Positions 5,929 to 12,729 of a DNA stretch of 13,904 bases are shown one piece after another. The stretch comes from JALOAP01 sp964632355 (GTDB taxonomy: Bacteria > Chloroflexota > Dehalococcoidia > Tepidiformales > Tepidiformaceae): contig CAZWBW010000077.1 in NCBI GenBank assembly GCA_964632355.1, positions 1 through 13,904 of the forward strand, written 5' to 3'. Every line of letters begins with the position of its first letter. Position 1 is the stretch's first letter. The notes beneath the pieces were generated by a model. It did not search any database. It was not told where the DNA came from and saw only the letters and a program-made list of their open reading frames with translations. The translations under genes were made by a program, and so were the position numbers.

Positions 5929-6252
5929 CTACCAGCCGCGGCTCCGGCCGTAGCTGCCCGCCCCCGCGCGGGGCGCCGGGGTGAAGCAGTTGCTGCAATA
6001 GACCGGGCGATCGCCACGCGGCTGGAACGGCACACGGGCTTCGTTGCCACAGCTCGCACACGTCGCGCTAAACATCTCGCGCTGCGGGCGCGAATAGCCG
6101 CCGCTTTCGCCGCGGCGCGCGCTGCGACAGTCCGGGCAGCGCCTCGGCTCGTTCGTGAACCCCTTCGATGCGTGGAATTCCTGCTCGCCGGCAGTGAACG
6201 AGAAGTTCGACCCGCAATCGCTGCAGGTCAGGGTCTTGTCGGTGTAAGGCAC
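5929..6252 (-). CDS. Double zinc-ribbon protein
   Basis: A 107-residue protein with two four-cysteine clusters: C10/C13 with C39/C42 around the signature FTAGEQEFHASKGFTNEP (18-35), and C65/C68 with C86/C89 separated by 17 residues, around VPFQPRGDRPVYC. Each should bind one zinc. The tail (GAGSYGRSRGW) is short, Gly/Ser/Arg-rich and probably disordered. Small proteins with this exact arrangement are annotated as zinc-ribbon proteins in Chloroflexota and Actinobacteria; nucleic-acid binding is plausible but not shown. The GTG at 6252 is chosen because GGAGG stands 7 nt upstream and the following residues (PYTDKTLTC) match the usual N-terminus. A clean terminator follows. Confidence 0.88.
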   Translation of the reverse strand: MPYTDKTLTCSDCGSNFSFTAGEQEFHASKGFTNEPRRCPDCRSARRGESGGYSRPQREMFSATCASCGNEARVPFQPRGDRPVYCSNCFTPAPRAGAGSYGRSRGW

Positions 6253-6552
6253 TCGACAACCTCCGTAGGAAATCTGGAATCGTCGGTCAATCGAGTGCCA
6301 GTAACTACTGAGCCAGGTAACGACAGAACGAGGAAACCTGTTCCACCGTAACACACGCAGAGCGCATAGCAAGGAAAGAATTTCGCCTCCGCTCCGCTCT
6401 CCAAGCGCTCCAGGGCGGCTTGCCTGCCCTGGGGCGTGGCCCGGTTCCACTCCTATCCGATCTCTCCGCCAAAGGTCCTACCAGTTTTCCGCCATTCGCT
6501 CGTCGTAATGCCGGGTGTTTGATGATGAAATAGACATGGAGGAACGGAAGAG
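6253..6552. other. 300-nt divergent intergenic region
   Basis: This gap separates the divergent zinc-ribbon and small unknown genes. It holds the minus-strand GGAGG of the zinc-ribbon gene (complement of 6260-6264) and the plus-strand GGAGGAA of the small gene (6538-6544). A 7-bp hairpin, CCAGGGC (6410-6416) with GCCCTGG (6426-6432), lies in the middle. The segment around 6335-6380 is unusually AT-rich for this window and is the likeliest place for promoters, but I cannot pick clear -35/-10 pairs. No convincing gene is seen in it. Confidence 0.5.
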
Positions 6553-6753
6553 ATGGAACGCTACTACATCACACTGGAGCAGGAGCTCCTCACTCGGGAA
6601 CTCGAGGAGCGCGCACAGCTCTTCCGCGACGAGCCCCGCCGGAAGCGCCCCGGCCTGTTGGCCCGTCTCGTGAAGTGGCTGAAGACGCCGGTGACGGCGC
6701 CGCGCGAACCCGTGATGGATCCCTGGCACGCCACGTACATTCGCCCCGCATAG
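6553..6753 (+). CDS. Small protein of unknown function (66 residues)
   Basis: I do not recognise this protein. It starts MERYYITLEQELLTRELEER, a region likely to be a charged amphipathic helix, followed by a basic stretch (RRKRPG, 29-34), a second amphipathic segment LLARLVKWLKTP (35-46) and a tail PVMDPWHATYIRPA. There is no signal peptide or clear membrane segment, although the second helix could lie along a membrane surface. Evidence that it is real: GGAGGAA sits 8 nt before the ATG, and a good terminator begins 35 nt after the stop, making a complete single-gene unit. No other gene overlaps it. Confidence 0.68.
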   Translation: MERYYITLEQELLTRELEERAQLFRDEPRRKRPGLLARLVKWLKTPVTAPREPVMDPWHATYIRPA

Positions 6754-6788
6754 TTTCAGCAAGCGATTCCCCCTCGCTTCCCTGGCAG

Positions 6789-6824
6789 AGCCCTTCGCCT
6801 CCCCCTCGGCGAAGGGCTTTCTGC
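6789..6824 (+). terminator. Rho-independent terminator after the small gene
   Basis: AGCCCTTCGCC (6789-6799) pairs with GGCGAAGGGCT (6808-6818) over 11 bp with an 8-nt loop, and the downstream strand continues TTTCTG. Confidence 0.85.
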
Positions 6825-6859
6825 TGTCCGGCGGCCTTTGCCGACCGGAAGGTCGCGGG

Positions 6860-6865
6860 CATACT
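6860..6865 (+). promoter_or_regulatory. Probable -10 element of the first acyl-CoA dehydrogenase gene
   Basis: CATACT differs at one position from TATACT and lies 30 nt before the chosen ATG (6896). It would give a leader of about 24 nt containing GGAGG. No clear -35 is seen. Confidence 0.45.
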
Positions 6866-6895
6866 GGTGGGCGATCCGACCGCTGGAGGATGGGG

Positions 6896-8101
6896 ATGGA
6901 GTTTCGCGATACACCGGAAGAAGCAGCGTTTCGCGCTGAGGTTCGTGCCTTCCTCGACGCGGAGTTCCCACCGGAGATCGCGAATCGGCCGGTCGAATGG
7001 GGCCTCTTCAACGCGAGTGGTACCATCCCCAACCCTCAGATCCGCGAATTCATGCGCGAATGGACCGAGAAGCTGCGCCAGAAGGGCTGGGCGGCGCCCG
7101 CATGGCCGAAGGAGTACGGCGGCGGCGGGCTCAAGGTCCGAGAGCAGTTCATCCTCGCCGAAGAGTTCGCGTGGCGGCGCGCCCCGCGGCCGGGCGGCAT
7201 CGGTCTCGGCTGGGCCGGGCCGACCATCATGACCTACGGCACCGAGGAGCAGAAGGCCGAATACCTCCCGAAGATCATCAGCGGCGAGCACATCTGGTGT
7301 CAGCTATTTAGCGAACCCGGCGCCGGCAGCGACCTCGCCAGCCTCCAGACCCGCGCGGTGCGCGACGGCGACGAGTACGTCATCAACGGCCAGAAGATCT
7401 GGACGTCGGGCGCGCACCTGGCCCACATGGGCATCCTCATTGCGCGAACCGACCCGGACGCGCCGAAGCACCGCGGCATCAGCTACTTCCTGCTCGATAT
7501 GAAGACGCCGGGCATCACCATCCGCCCGCTCGTGAACATGCTGAACAGCCACGAGTTCAACGAGGTGTTCCTCGAAGACGTGCGGGTGCCCCGGAGCGCG
7601 CTCATCGGCGAGGAGAACCGCGGCTGGTACGTGGCGACCACCACGCTCGACTTCGAACGCAGCGGCATCGGATCGAGCGTGCTCCACAAGCTCATCATCC
7701 AGGACATGGTGAAGCACACGAAGGAGCACCCCCTCGTTCGCGCGAACTACCAGGCGAACCCGAACCTGCGCATCGAACTCGCCGAACGGTCGATCGAAGC
7801 GCAGGTCGAGGGGCTCATCAGCTACCGCATCATCACCATGCAGGACCGCGGCGAGATCCCGAACCGCGAGGCCTCGATCGCCAAGCTCTTCTCGAGCGAG
7901 CTCGACGTCCGCCTCTCGGTGACCGGCATGCGGCTCGCCGGGCTGCACGGACAGGTCAACGATCACGACTACGCCGCGTCGATCGGCGGGCGGCTGCCGC
8001 GCTTCTACATGCACGCGACCACCAGCCCCATCGGCGGCGGCACCAGCGAAATTCAACGGAACATCATCGCGATGCGAGGGTTGGGGCTGCCGCGCGGCTA
8101 A
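6896..8101 (+). CDS. Acyl-CoA dehydrogenase
   Basis: A 401-residue flavoprotein of the acyl-CoA dehydrogenase family, which forms the alpha,beta double bond of acyl-CoA and passes electrons to electron-transfer flavoprotein. The conserved blocks are in order: AWPKEYGGGG (69-78), FSEPGAGSDLASLQTRAVRDGD (138-159), VINGQKIWTSGA (162-173), FNEVFLEDVRVP (221-232) and GGTSEIQRNIIAMRGLGLPR (381-400). The position of the medium-chain catalytic Glu is Gly381; instead E254, just before the Arg of LDFER, sits where isovaleryl- and long-chain enzymes place the base. The start at 6896 is preferred to the in-frame ATG at 6890 because GGAGG (6885-6889) lies 6 nt before it and would touch the other. A paralogue is encoded at 12730-13896. 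The chain-length preference is unknown. Confidence 0.95.
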   Translation: MEFRDTPEEAAFRAEVRAFLDAEFPPEIANRPVEWGLFNASGTIPNPQIREFMREWTEKLRQKGWAAPAWPKEYGGGGLKVREQFILAEEFAWRRAPRPGGIGLGWAGPTIMTYGTEEQKAEYLPKIISGEHIWCQLFSEPGAGSDLASLQTRAVRDGDEYVINGQKIWTSGAHLAHMGILIARTDPDAPKHRGISYFLLDMKTPGITIRPLVNMLNSHEFNEVFLEDVRVPRSALIGEENRGWYVATTTLDFERSGIGSSVLHKLIIQDMVKHTKEHPLVRANYQANPNLRIELAERSIEAQVEGLISYRIITMQDRGEIPNREASIAKLFSSELDVRLSVTGMRLAGLHGQVNDHDYAASIGGRLPRFYMHATTSPIGGGTSEIQRNIIAMRGLGLPRG

Positions 8102-8263
8102 CCCACCCCTCCCGACCCTGTGGAGTGCGATGGCAGCCCCGGCAGCGGGACACGCGCTGCCCGGAAGACTGTCCAACCCGCCGGCGCCCGTTCGGCCGAA
8201 CGTCGAGTTCCCGCGAGGCGGCGGTGCGGGTGCCGACGGTGTTTCTCGCAAAATGGCTTCCTG

Positions 8264-8269
8264 TTAACC
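8264..8269 (+). promoter_or_regulatory. Candidate ECF-type promoter element TTAACC
   Basis: TTAACC, followed 16 nt later by CGTTTT, lies about 105 nt upstream of the ECF sigma start. The same hexamer occurs at 9968-9973 before the lipoprotein gene and at 12579-12584 upstream of the second acyl-CoA dehydrogenase. The spacing to a CG-starting downstream element varies (14-17 nt), so the assignment is speculative. Confidence 0.2.
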
Positions 8270-8346
8270 CGGGAGCGCGCTGGCGCGTTTTCGCTAGTGC
8301 AGAAGGCAGCGGGCTGCCTATCCTTCCACAGGAGGTCGGTCGGGCG

Positions 8347-8352
8347 TAGATA
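8347..8352 (+). promoter_or_regulatory. Possible -10 element of the sigma factor operon
   Basis: TAGATA lies 22 nt before the TTG start and would give a short leader carrying AGGGGGC. It lacks the final T of the consensus. The 273-nt gap from 8102 to 8374 otherwise holds two GC-rich hairpins (GGCAGCG/CGCTGCC near 8140-8164, and one near 8310) and no convincing gene. Confidence 0.35.
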
Positions 8353-8374
8353 GGGCGCGGCCCAGGGGGCTGGT

Positions 8375-8941
8375 TTGGCGAAGCCGCCGGTAGGTGAACG
8401 GGTACCGGAGTTCGACGAGCGTGCAGTAGTCGAGGCTGCCCGGCAGGGAAGCCAGGACGCTCTCGCCGCCCTCTACGAACACTACTTCCCGAAAGTCTAC
8501 CGCTACGTTGCGGTTCGCCTCGGCCCGGAAGATGCGGAAGACGTCACAACGGAGATCTTCCTCCGAATCATCGACAACATCCGCAGCTTCACCTGGCGCG
8601 GGCTTCCGTTCGGCGCCTGGGTCTTTCGCATCGCGCGCAACGAAGTCGTCTCCCACGTGCGCAAGCAGAAGGTCCGGGCGAACACAACGCAGCTCTACGA
8701 CTCCATCCAGGACGACGGATTCCGGGAGTTCGAGCGCGTCGAAACGGAGCTCACCGTGGCGCACATCCAGCGAACCGCGGAAGCGCTCCCCGAAGCACAG
8801 CGCCAGGTCATCGCACTTCGTTTCGGCGCAGGACTCTCCGTCGCCGAAACCGCGAAGGCGCTGAACAAGACCGAAAACAACGTGAAGGTGCTGCAGCACA
8901 AAGCCATCGCAAGGCTTCAGCAGTTGGTGAGGGACCAGTGA
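8375..8941 (+). CDS. ECF-family RNA polymerase sigma factor
   Basis: A 188-residue sigma-70 family protein with only regions 2 and 4. Region 2 (about 28-97) includes ALYEHYFPKVYRYVAVRLG, the DAEDVTTEIFLR core-binding helix and FGAWVFRIARNEVVSHVRK, which contacts the -10. Region 4 (about 133-185) has LPEAQRQVIALRF and the helix-turn-helix LSVAETAKALNKTENNVKVLQHKAIARL, which reads the -35. It redirects RNA polymerase to a small regulon. The start is TTG with AGGGGGC 5 nt upstream, and the protein aligns from there; no better ATG or GTG is near. Its stop overlaps the GTG of the next gene by 4 nt (GTGA), so the two proteins are translationally coupled, as is usual for a sigma factor and its regulator. 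Confidence 0.93.
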   Translation: MAKPPVGERVPEFDERAVVEAARQGSQDALAALYEHYFPKVYRYVAVRLGPEDAEDVTTEIFLRIIDNIRSFTWRGLPFGAWVFRIARNEVVSHVRKQKVRANTTQLYDSIQDDGFREFERVETELTVAHIQRTAEALPEAQRQVIALRFGAGLSVAETAKALNKTENNVKVLQHKAIARLQQLVRDQ

Positions 8942-9960
8942 GGCGACTCTTCGAACGCGGCGCCGGCCGGGAGGCCGAGATCTTCGCCGAAGCACAGGAT
9001 CTGCTCGACGACGGGCTGGATCTTGACTTCGTGCTGGATCAGTTCGCCGACGACGCCGACTGGCTCGAGCCGATGCTCCTGCTCACAGAAGAGACGCGGA
9101 CCGCCGCCGCTTCGCTCGAACCGAGTTACCACTTCGAAGCGTCGCTGAAGGCGAAGTTCCTCGCCGCCGGCGCTGAACTCGCTCGCGAAGAACGCGCCGA
9201 ACGGGCCCTGCCGGTGCTCGTTCCCGAACCTGCCCCCGGCCCGGCCGCCCGGCTGCGGGCGCTGGCCGCCGGCGTGGGCATGGTCGCTGCATCGCTCGCC
9301 CTTGGCGTGCTGACACTCGGCTTTGTGACGGCCGAAGGCGCCGTCCCGGGCGACTGGAACTATTCGCTCAAGCTCGCCCAGGAGCGGCTCGAATACGCCC
9401 TCTCGCGCGGCGACAACCGCGTCGATGTGCAGCTCCGGCAAACCGAATCGCGCGTGTACGAACTACAGGCCCAGCTCTCGCAGGGGAAGATCTCGGAATC
9501 GTCGCTCGACCGGCTGCAGCGCGAGGCGCGCGAACTCGCGGAACTCGCCACCAAGTACCAGCTCGACGACGTGCAGAAAGCGCGGCTTCGCACCATCGGC
9601 GAAACCAGCAACGCGATCCTTTCGGATGTGAGCGAACGCCGGGTGGCGCTTCAGCCCAAGGCCCGCGACACCATCGAGACGGTGAACCACGCTGTCGCGG
9701 CCGGCACCGGCGCTCCCGTGACGCCACTCACACCGACGGCGCAGGCGCCTTCGCCCACGCCGGCCGACGAGGCGACCGAACCGGCCGGCACCGAAACGCC
9801 CGAACCAGCCGTAACGCCGACGCCGGAGCCAACGGATACCCCGGCGCCGCCCACGGAAGAGCCACCTTCGCCCAGCCCGACGGAAACTGCCACCGAGGTG
9901 GAGGCGCAGGGGACCGAGCCGGGCGACGACGGCGACGACGAGGAAACGCCGACCCCCTAA
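8938..9960 (+). CDS. Transmembrane anti-sigma-like protein with DUF5667-type domain
   Basis: This 340-residue protein is the likely regulator of the overlapping ECF sigma factor. The N-terminal part (about 10-90) resembles the cytoplasmic region of such regulators: AQDLLDDGLDLDFVLDQFADDADWLEPML, then EPSYHFEASLKAKFL. One membrane helix follows (about 106-130, ALAAGVGMVAASLALGVLTLGF). After it come AVPGDWNYSLKLAQERLEYAL (135-155) and a long helical, coiled-coil-prone stretch to about 235, matching DUF5667. The tail (255-340) is a Pro/Thr/Glu-rich repeat such as TPTPEPTDTPAP, ending in an acidic GDDGDDEE; it probably forms an extended stalk outside the membrane. No zinc-binding HxxxCxxC motif of the ZAS type is seen, so any anti-sigma action would use another mode. 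The role is inferred from context and layout. Confidence 0.82.
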   Translation: MRRLFERGAGREAEIFAEAQDLLDDGLDLDFVLDQFADDADWLEPMLLLTEETRTAAASLEPSYHFEASLKAKFLAAGAELAREERAERALPVLVPEPAPGPAARLRALAAGVGMVAASLALGVLTLGFVTAEGAVPGDWNYSLKLAQERLEYALSRGDNRVDVQLRQTESRVYELQAQLSQGKISESSLDRLQREARELAELATKYQLDDVQKARLRTIGETSNAILSDVSERRVALQPKARDTIETVNHAVAAGTGAPVTPLTPTAQAPSPTPADEATEPAGTETPEPAVTPTPEPTDTPAPPTEEPPSPSPTETATEVEAQGTEPGDDGDDEETPTP

Positions 9961-10029
9961 CCACCGATTAACCGGCTCGTTGCCCCGGCACGACGCCCGC
10001 CATAGCCTCGAATCACTTTCGGAGGTGCC

Positions 10030-10551
10030 ATGTCTCGACGCTGGTTGCTCACTCTGCCACTCGCTGCGGCGCTGGTACTCGGCGCGTGCGGCGACGGCGG
10101 CGATGATGACGACGACGCGGGCAGCGACGAGACCGCGGTACCCGCCGCCGAGACCGAGACACCCAGCGGGCCCGGGCTCCCAACACCGACACCCGTCGCG
10201 GACACCGGCATCGCTGTCACGGTCATAGGGAACGACCACACGTACCAGCCCACGCTCGCCGAGTTCCGCGAGCTGCCGACCGTCGAAATCGACGCCGGCG
10301 GCCCGAAGACCGGCGTGCCGCTCGAGGTCGTCGCGTCGCAGGTGGGCTGGTCGGAATCGACCGTCGTCACCATCCAGGGCCTGACCGCAGACCTGAACCG
10401 CGTCGCGCACATCCGCTACCCGCTGGCCGACATCGCCCAGAACACCATCCTCGCTGTCGACGAACAGGGGCACCTGAACCTGTACAGCAGCGTCCTGCCC
10501 GAAGAGGACTGGCTCAAGGTTGTCGTCGCCGTCACGCTGACCGAGGGTTAG
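10030..10551 (+). CDS. Lipoprotein with possible sulfite-oxidase-like fold
   Basis: A 173-residue secreted lipoprotein. Residues 1-20 form a lipoprotein signal peptide (RR, hydrophobic core LLTLPLAAALVLG) ending in the lipobox LGAC with the modified Cys at 20. A very acidic linker, GDGGDDDDD, and a Pro/Thr segment (to about 58) lead to the globular part. That part reads YQPTLAEFRELPTVEI, TGVPLEVVASQVGW, ILAVDEQGHLNLYSS and EEDWLKVVVAVTL, which recalls the order of conserved strands in the molybdopterin-binding sulfite oxidase fold, but with no visible cofactor Cys; this fold match is only by eye. The ATG has GGAGG (10021-10025) upstream. The gene starts 69 nt after the anti-sigma-like gene and may share its transcript. 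Its last 20 nt overlap the convergent gene on the minus strand. Confidence 0.82.
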   Translation: MSRRWLLTLPLAAALVLGACGDGGDDDDDAGSDETAVPAAETETPSGPGLPTPTPVADTGIAVTVIGNDHTYQPTLAEFRELPTVEIDAGGPKTGVPLEVVASQVGWSESTVVTIQGLTADLNRVAHIRYPLADIAQNTILAVDEQGHLNLYSSVLPEEDWLKVVVAVTLTEG

Positions 10552-11008
10552 CAGGCGGCTCCCCTTCCGGCGGCCATCGCCGTATCTCCGCGAGCGCTTC
10601 ATCGTCGAACAACGCCTCGGCGCGCGCCCATTCCTCGGGCGTTCGCGGCGGGATGCCCTGTGCAATGAGCGCGCGAAGTTCGATCTCCCGCAGCGCCTCC
10701 TCTTCGTCCATCGGCGTCGGCCCCAGCGACGCGAGCACCCGCAGCAGGCTCGTGACCACCGCCGCGTCGCGCGCTTCGATCCCACCGGTGAGCGACGCCT
10801 CGGCCAGCCACCACGCGAGCCCCCGCAGGTCCCGTGCGCGCAGGATCTCCGGCGGCGGCACGGCACGCGGGCGCCTCTCGCCGGGTTGGGAGACCGGCAG
10901 GCCGCGCGCCCGGCGCCACTCGCGATGCGGTTCGTGGTCGCAATCGCGGTAGGGCCAGCGGCATGGTGTCCCCTGCCGGGTCGGGGCTCCGCACTGCTCC
11001 GGGTTCAT
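10532..11008 (-). CDS. Unknown protein with N-terminal Cys/His cluster
   Basis: I do not recognise this 158-residue protein as a named family. Its N-terminus has CGAPTRQGTPC, then C23, H25 and H28 (CDHEPH); C6, C16, C23 and the histidines could bind a zinc ion. A CGAxTRxGxPC stretch of this kind also occurs in small phage- or plasmid-derived proteins, but the rest does not resemble those. The remainder is predicted helical: RARDLRGLAWWLAEASLTGG, RDAAVVTSLLRVLASLG and EEEALREIELRALIAQG, with a Pro-rich end. The ATG at 11008 is the first in frame after the upstream transporter's stop at 11060, 51 nt away on the same strand, so the two may form an operon. No good Shine-Dalgarno is seen. The 3' end overlaps the convergent lipoprotein gene by 20 nt. 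Confidence 0.72.
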   Translation of the reverse strand: MNPEQCGAPTRQGTPCRWPYRDCDHEPHREWRRARGLPVSQPGERRPRAVPPPEILRARDLRGLAWWLAEASLTGGIEARDAAVVTSLLRVLASLGPTPMDEEEALREIELRALIAQGIPPRTPEEWARAEALFDDEALAEIRRWPPEGEPPANPRSA

Positions 11009-11059
11009 GGTCGAACCGTCGCGCCGTCGCGAGCGAATACGAAGCCCGCGGTGGCGCGG

Positions 11060-12472
11060 CTAGTCCGCGACGACGGCGAGTTGCGGTTCCGCCTGTTCGA
11101 GTTCGGCAGTGCGGCGCGCAGGCAGCCGCTGCGTGAGCGTCGCTCCTCCAAAGGCGGCGACGGCCATGAGGACGAAGGCCAGCGCGAGGCTCCCCGGCAG
11201 CCAGCCACCGGCATCGCCGATTGCGACCAACGCGCCCGCCGCGCCCGCGCCGATCGCCGCGGAGAGCGACTCCGAGAGCTTCGTCGAAGCAGTCACCGCA
11301 CCGACTTCGCTCTCAGCCGCGACCGACAGCAGGATGAGCGAGAACGACGGGTAGGCCATGCCGATGCCGAGCCCGGCCACGCCCCACGTCACCACCGCCC
11401 ACGCCACCGGCACGGCATCGAACAGCGCGGCCAGCAGTCCCAGCGTGCCGGTGACCAGCAGCGCGAACCCGATGCGCGCGAGCACCCGCGGGTCGTTATG
11501 TTTCGCTCGCCGTTCGACCAGCCAGCTCCCTGCCGACCAGCTCAGCGTCGCCGAAGTGACGACGAGCCCCGCGACCACCGTCGACTGGCCCCGCACTTCG
11601 GTCAGCATCAGGGGCACGAACGCATCGACGCCGAAGAACGCGAGGTTGAGCGCGCCGACGCCCAGCACCAGCGACGGCAGCCCCCGCGAGGCACGGAACG
11701 TTCCATTCGGCAGGAGTTCCCGGAGCGCCGGCACCGCGATCACGGCGCCCGGCACCATCAACAGGACCGCGAGCCACGGTGTCCCTACCGCGGGCCCGCC
11801 CAGCACGAGGCCCGCCCCGACGGCGAGTTGGATCGCCCGCGGGATCTTCGATGGGCCGTTCGCTGGCTCCTCCGCGGGCGGGCCGATCCGCCGGAGGTTC
11901 GGCAGCGTGAGCAGCGTCGCCGCCCCAACGAGCGGCAGGATCCCGAGGAACACGATGCGCCACGTCAGGTACTCGGCCGCCGCGCCCGCGAGCCCCGGCC
12001 CGACGAGCCCCGGCACCACCCATGCAGTCGCGAACAGCGCGAGCATGCGCGGCCGCTCCTCCTCCGGGTAGGCGCGCCCGACCGTGACGTAGGCCACGGG
12101 CGGAATGACGCCGGCGCCCAGCCCCTGGACGGTCCGCCCGATCACGAGCACCCACATCGCCGGCGCGAACCCGGCGATCACCAGCCCGGCCGAGAACATG
12201 AGGAGGCCCACCGCGTAGGGGCGCGCCGGCCCGTGCCGGTCGGCCTGTTCGCCGGCGAACGCGATGCCCACCAGCGACGCAAGCAGATACGCACTGAACG
12301 CGAAGCCGTACAGGGCCACACCGCCGAGGTCATCCTTCACGGCGGGCATGACGGTCGCCGTCCCGAGCGCTTCGAACGCCGCGACGGTGATCATCATGAC
12401 GAGCCCGATGGTCAGGGGGCGCCGGGCACGCTTATCCGCCAGGAACGACGCCTGCTCCATTCCCTTCAGCAT
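11060..12472 (-). CDS. Major facilitator superfamily transporter
   Basis: A protein of about 470 residues made almost wholly of hydrophobic segments (12 to 14 helices). MFS signatures are visible: motif A GEQADRHGPARPYAVGL (74-90) between helices 2 and 3, motif B VLVIGRTVQGLGAG (108-121), and the antiporter motif C GLVGPGLAG (155-163) followed by TWRIVFLGILP. The acidic E34 in the first helix (FEALGTATVMP) and motif C point to a proton-driven drug or metabolite exporter; the substrate is unknown. A central charged loop lies near RRIGPPAEEPANGPSKIPR (195-213). The start is uncertain: ATG at 12472 or 12460 both precede the first helix and neither has a well-spaced ribosome-binding site (AAGGG lies only 1-2 nt before 12460). 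Longer starts would add an Arg-rich, non-family extension. The unknown Cys/His gene follows 51 nt downstream. Confidence 0.9.
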   Translation of the reverse strand: MLKGMEQASFLADKRARRPLTIGLVMMITVAAFEALGTATVMPAVKDDLGGVALYGFAFSAYLLASLVGIAFAGEQADRHGPARPYAVGLLMFSAGLVIAGFAPAMWVLVIGRTVQGLGAGVIPPVAYVTVGRAYPEEERPRMLALFATAWVVPGLVGPGLAGAAAEYLTWRIVFLGILPLVGAATLLTLPNLRRIGPPAEEPANGPSKIPRAIQLAVGAGLVLGGPAVGTPWLAVLLMVPGAVIAVPALRELLPNGTFRASRGLPSLVLGVGALNLAFFGVDAFVPLMLTEVRGQSTVVAGLVVTSATLSWSAGSWLVERRAKHNDPRVLARIGFALLVTGTLGLLAALFDAVPVAWAVVTWGVAGLGIGMAYPSFSLILLSVAAESEVGAVTASTKLSESLSAAIGAGAAGALVAIGDAGGWLPGSLALAFVLMAVAAFGGATLTQRLPARRTAELEQAEPQLAVVAD

Positions 12473-12651
12473 GGCCCGCCGCGCCAGAGAAAGAAACCGA
12501 CGTTCGCCGGAGGCGCCGTCCCGGCCATTCGCACAGGGCTCCCGGCGGCGTCGCCGCCGAATGTGCGTCCCGCGCGAGTTAACCCCTTTTCGAGACGCCG
12601 TATCGCCCCGCCACGCTCGCACCCACGAAACGTTCTCCGCCGGCGAACGTA

Positions 12652-12657
12652 TAGAAT
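12652..12657 (+). promoter_or_regulatory. -10 element of the second acyl-CoA dehydrogenase gene
   Basis: TATAGAAT (12650-12657) gives a good TAGAAT -10 hexamer 72 nt before the ATG at 12730, so a leader of about 65 nt is expected. The TAGAATGCGG core is identical to that before the iron permease-like gene. The 257-nt gap upstream (12473-12729) also has a GC-rich palindrome, CGGCGGCGTCGCCGCCG (12543-12559), and a TTAACC hexamer. Confidence 0.55.
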
Positions 12658-12729
12658 GCGGCCATTCCGCGAATTCACGGCACGCCTCCGGTGCTCACGC
12701 GCGGCCGTGAACGCACTTGGGAGAACCAC

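Noticed and set aside
6410..6432. Hairpin at 6410-6432 as a terminator
   Set aside because: There is no T-run on either side and it lies between divergent genes, where a terminator has no obvious role.
8120..8353. Short frames in the gap before the sigma gene
   Set aside because: They overlap each other in different frames, lack RBSs and have biased composition; hairpins and promoter-like sequence explain the region better.
9463..10866. 467-codon minus-strand frame across the anti-sigma-like and lipoprotein genes
   Set aside because: It is antisense to two genes with signal or membrane segments and RBSs, and its composition is biased with no recognisable domain.
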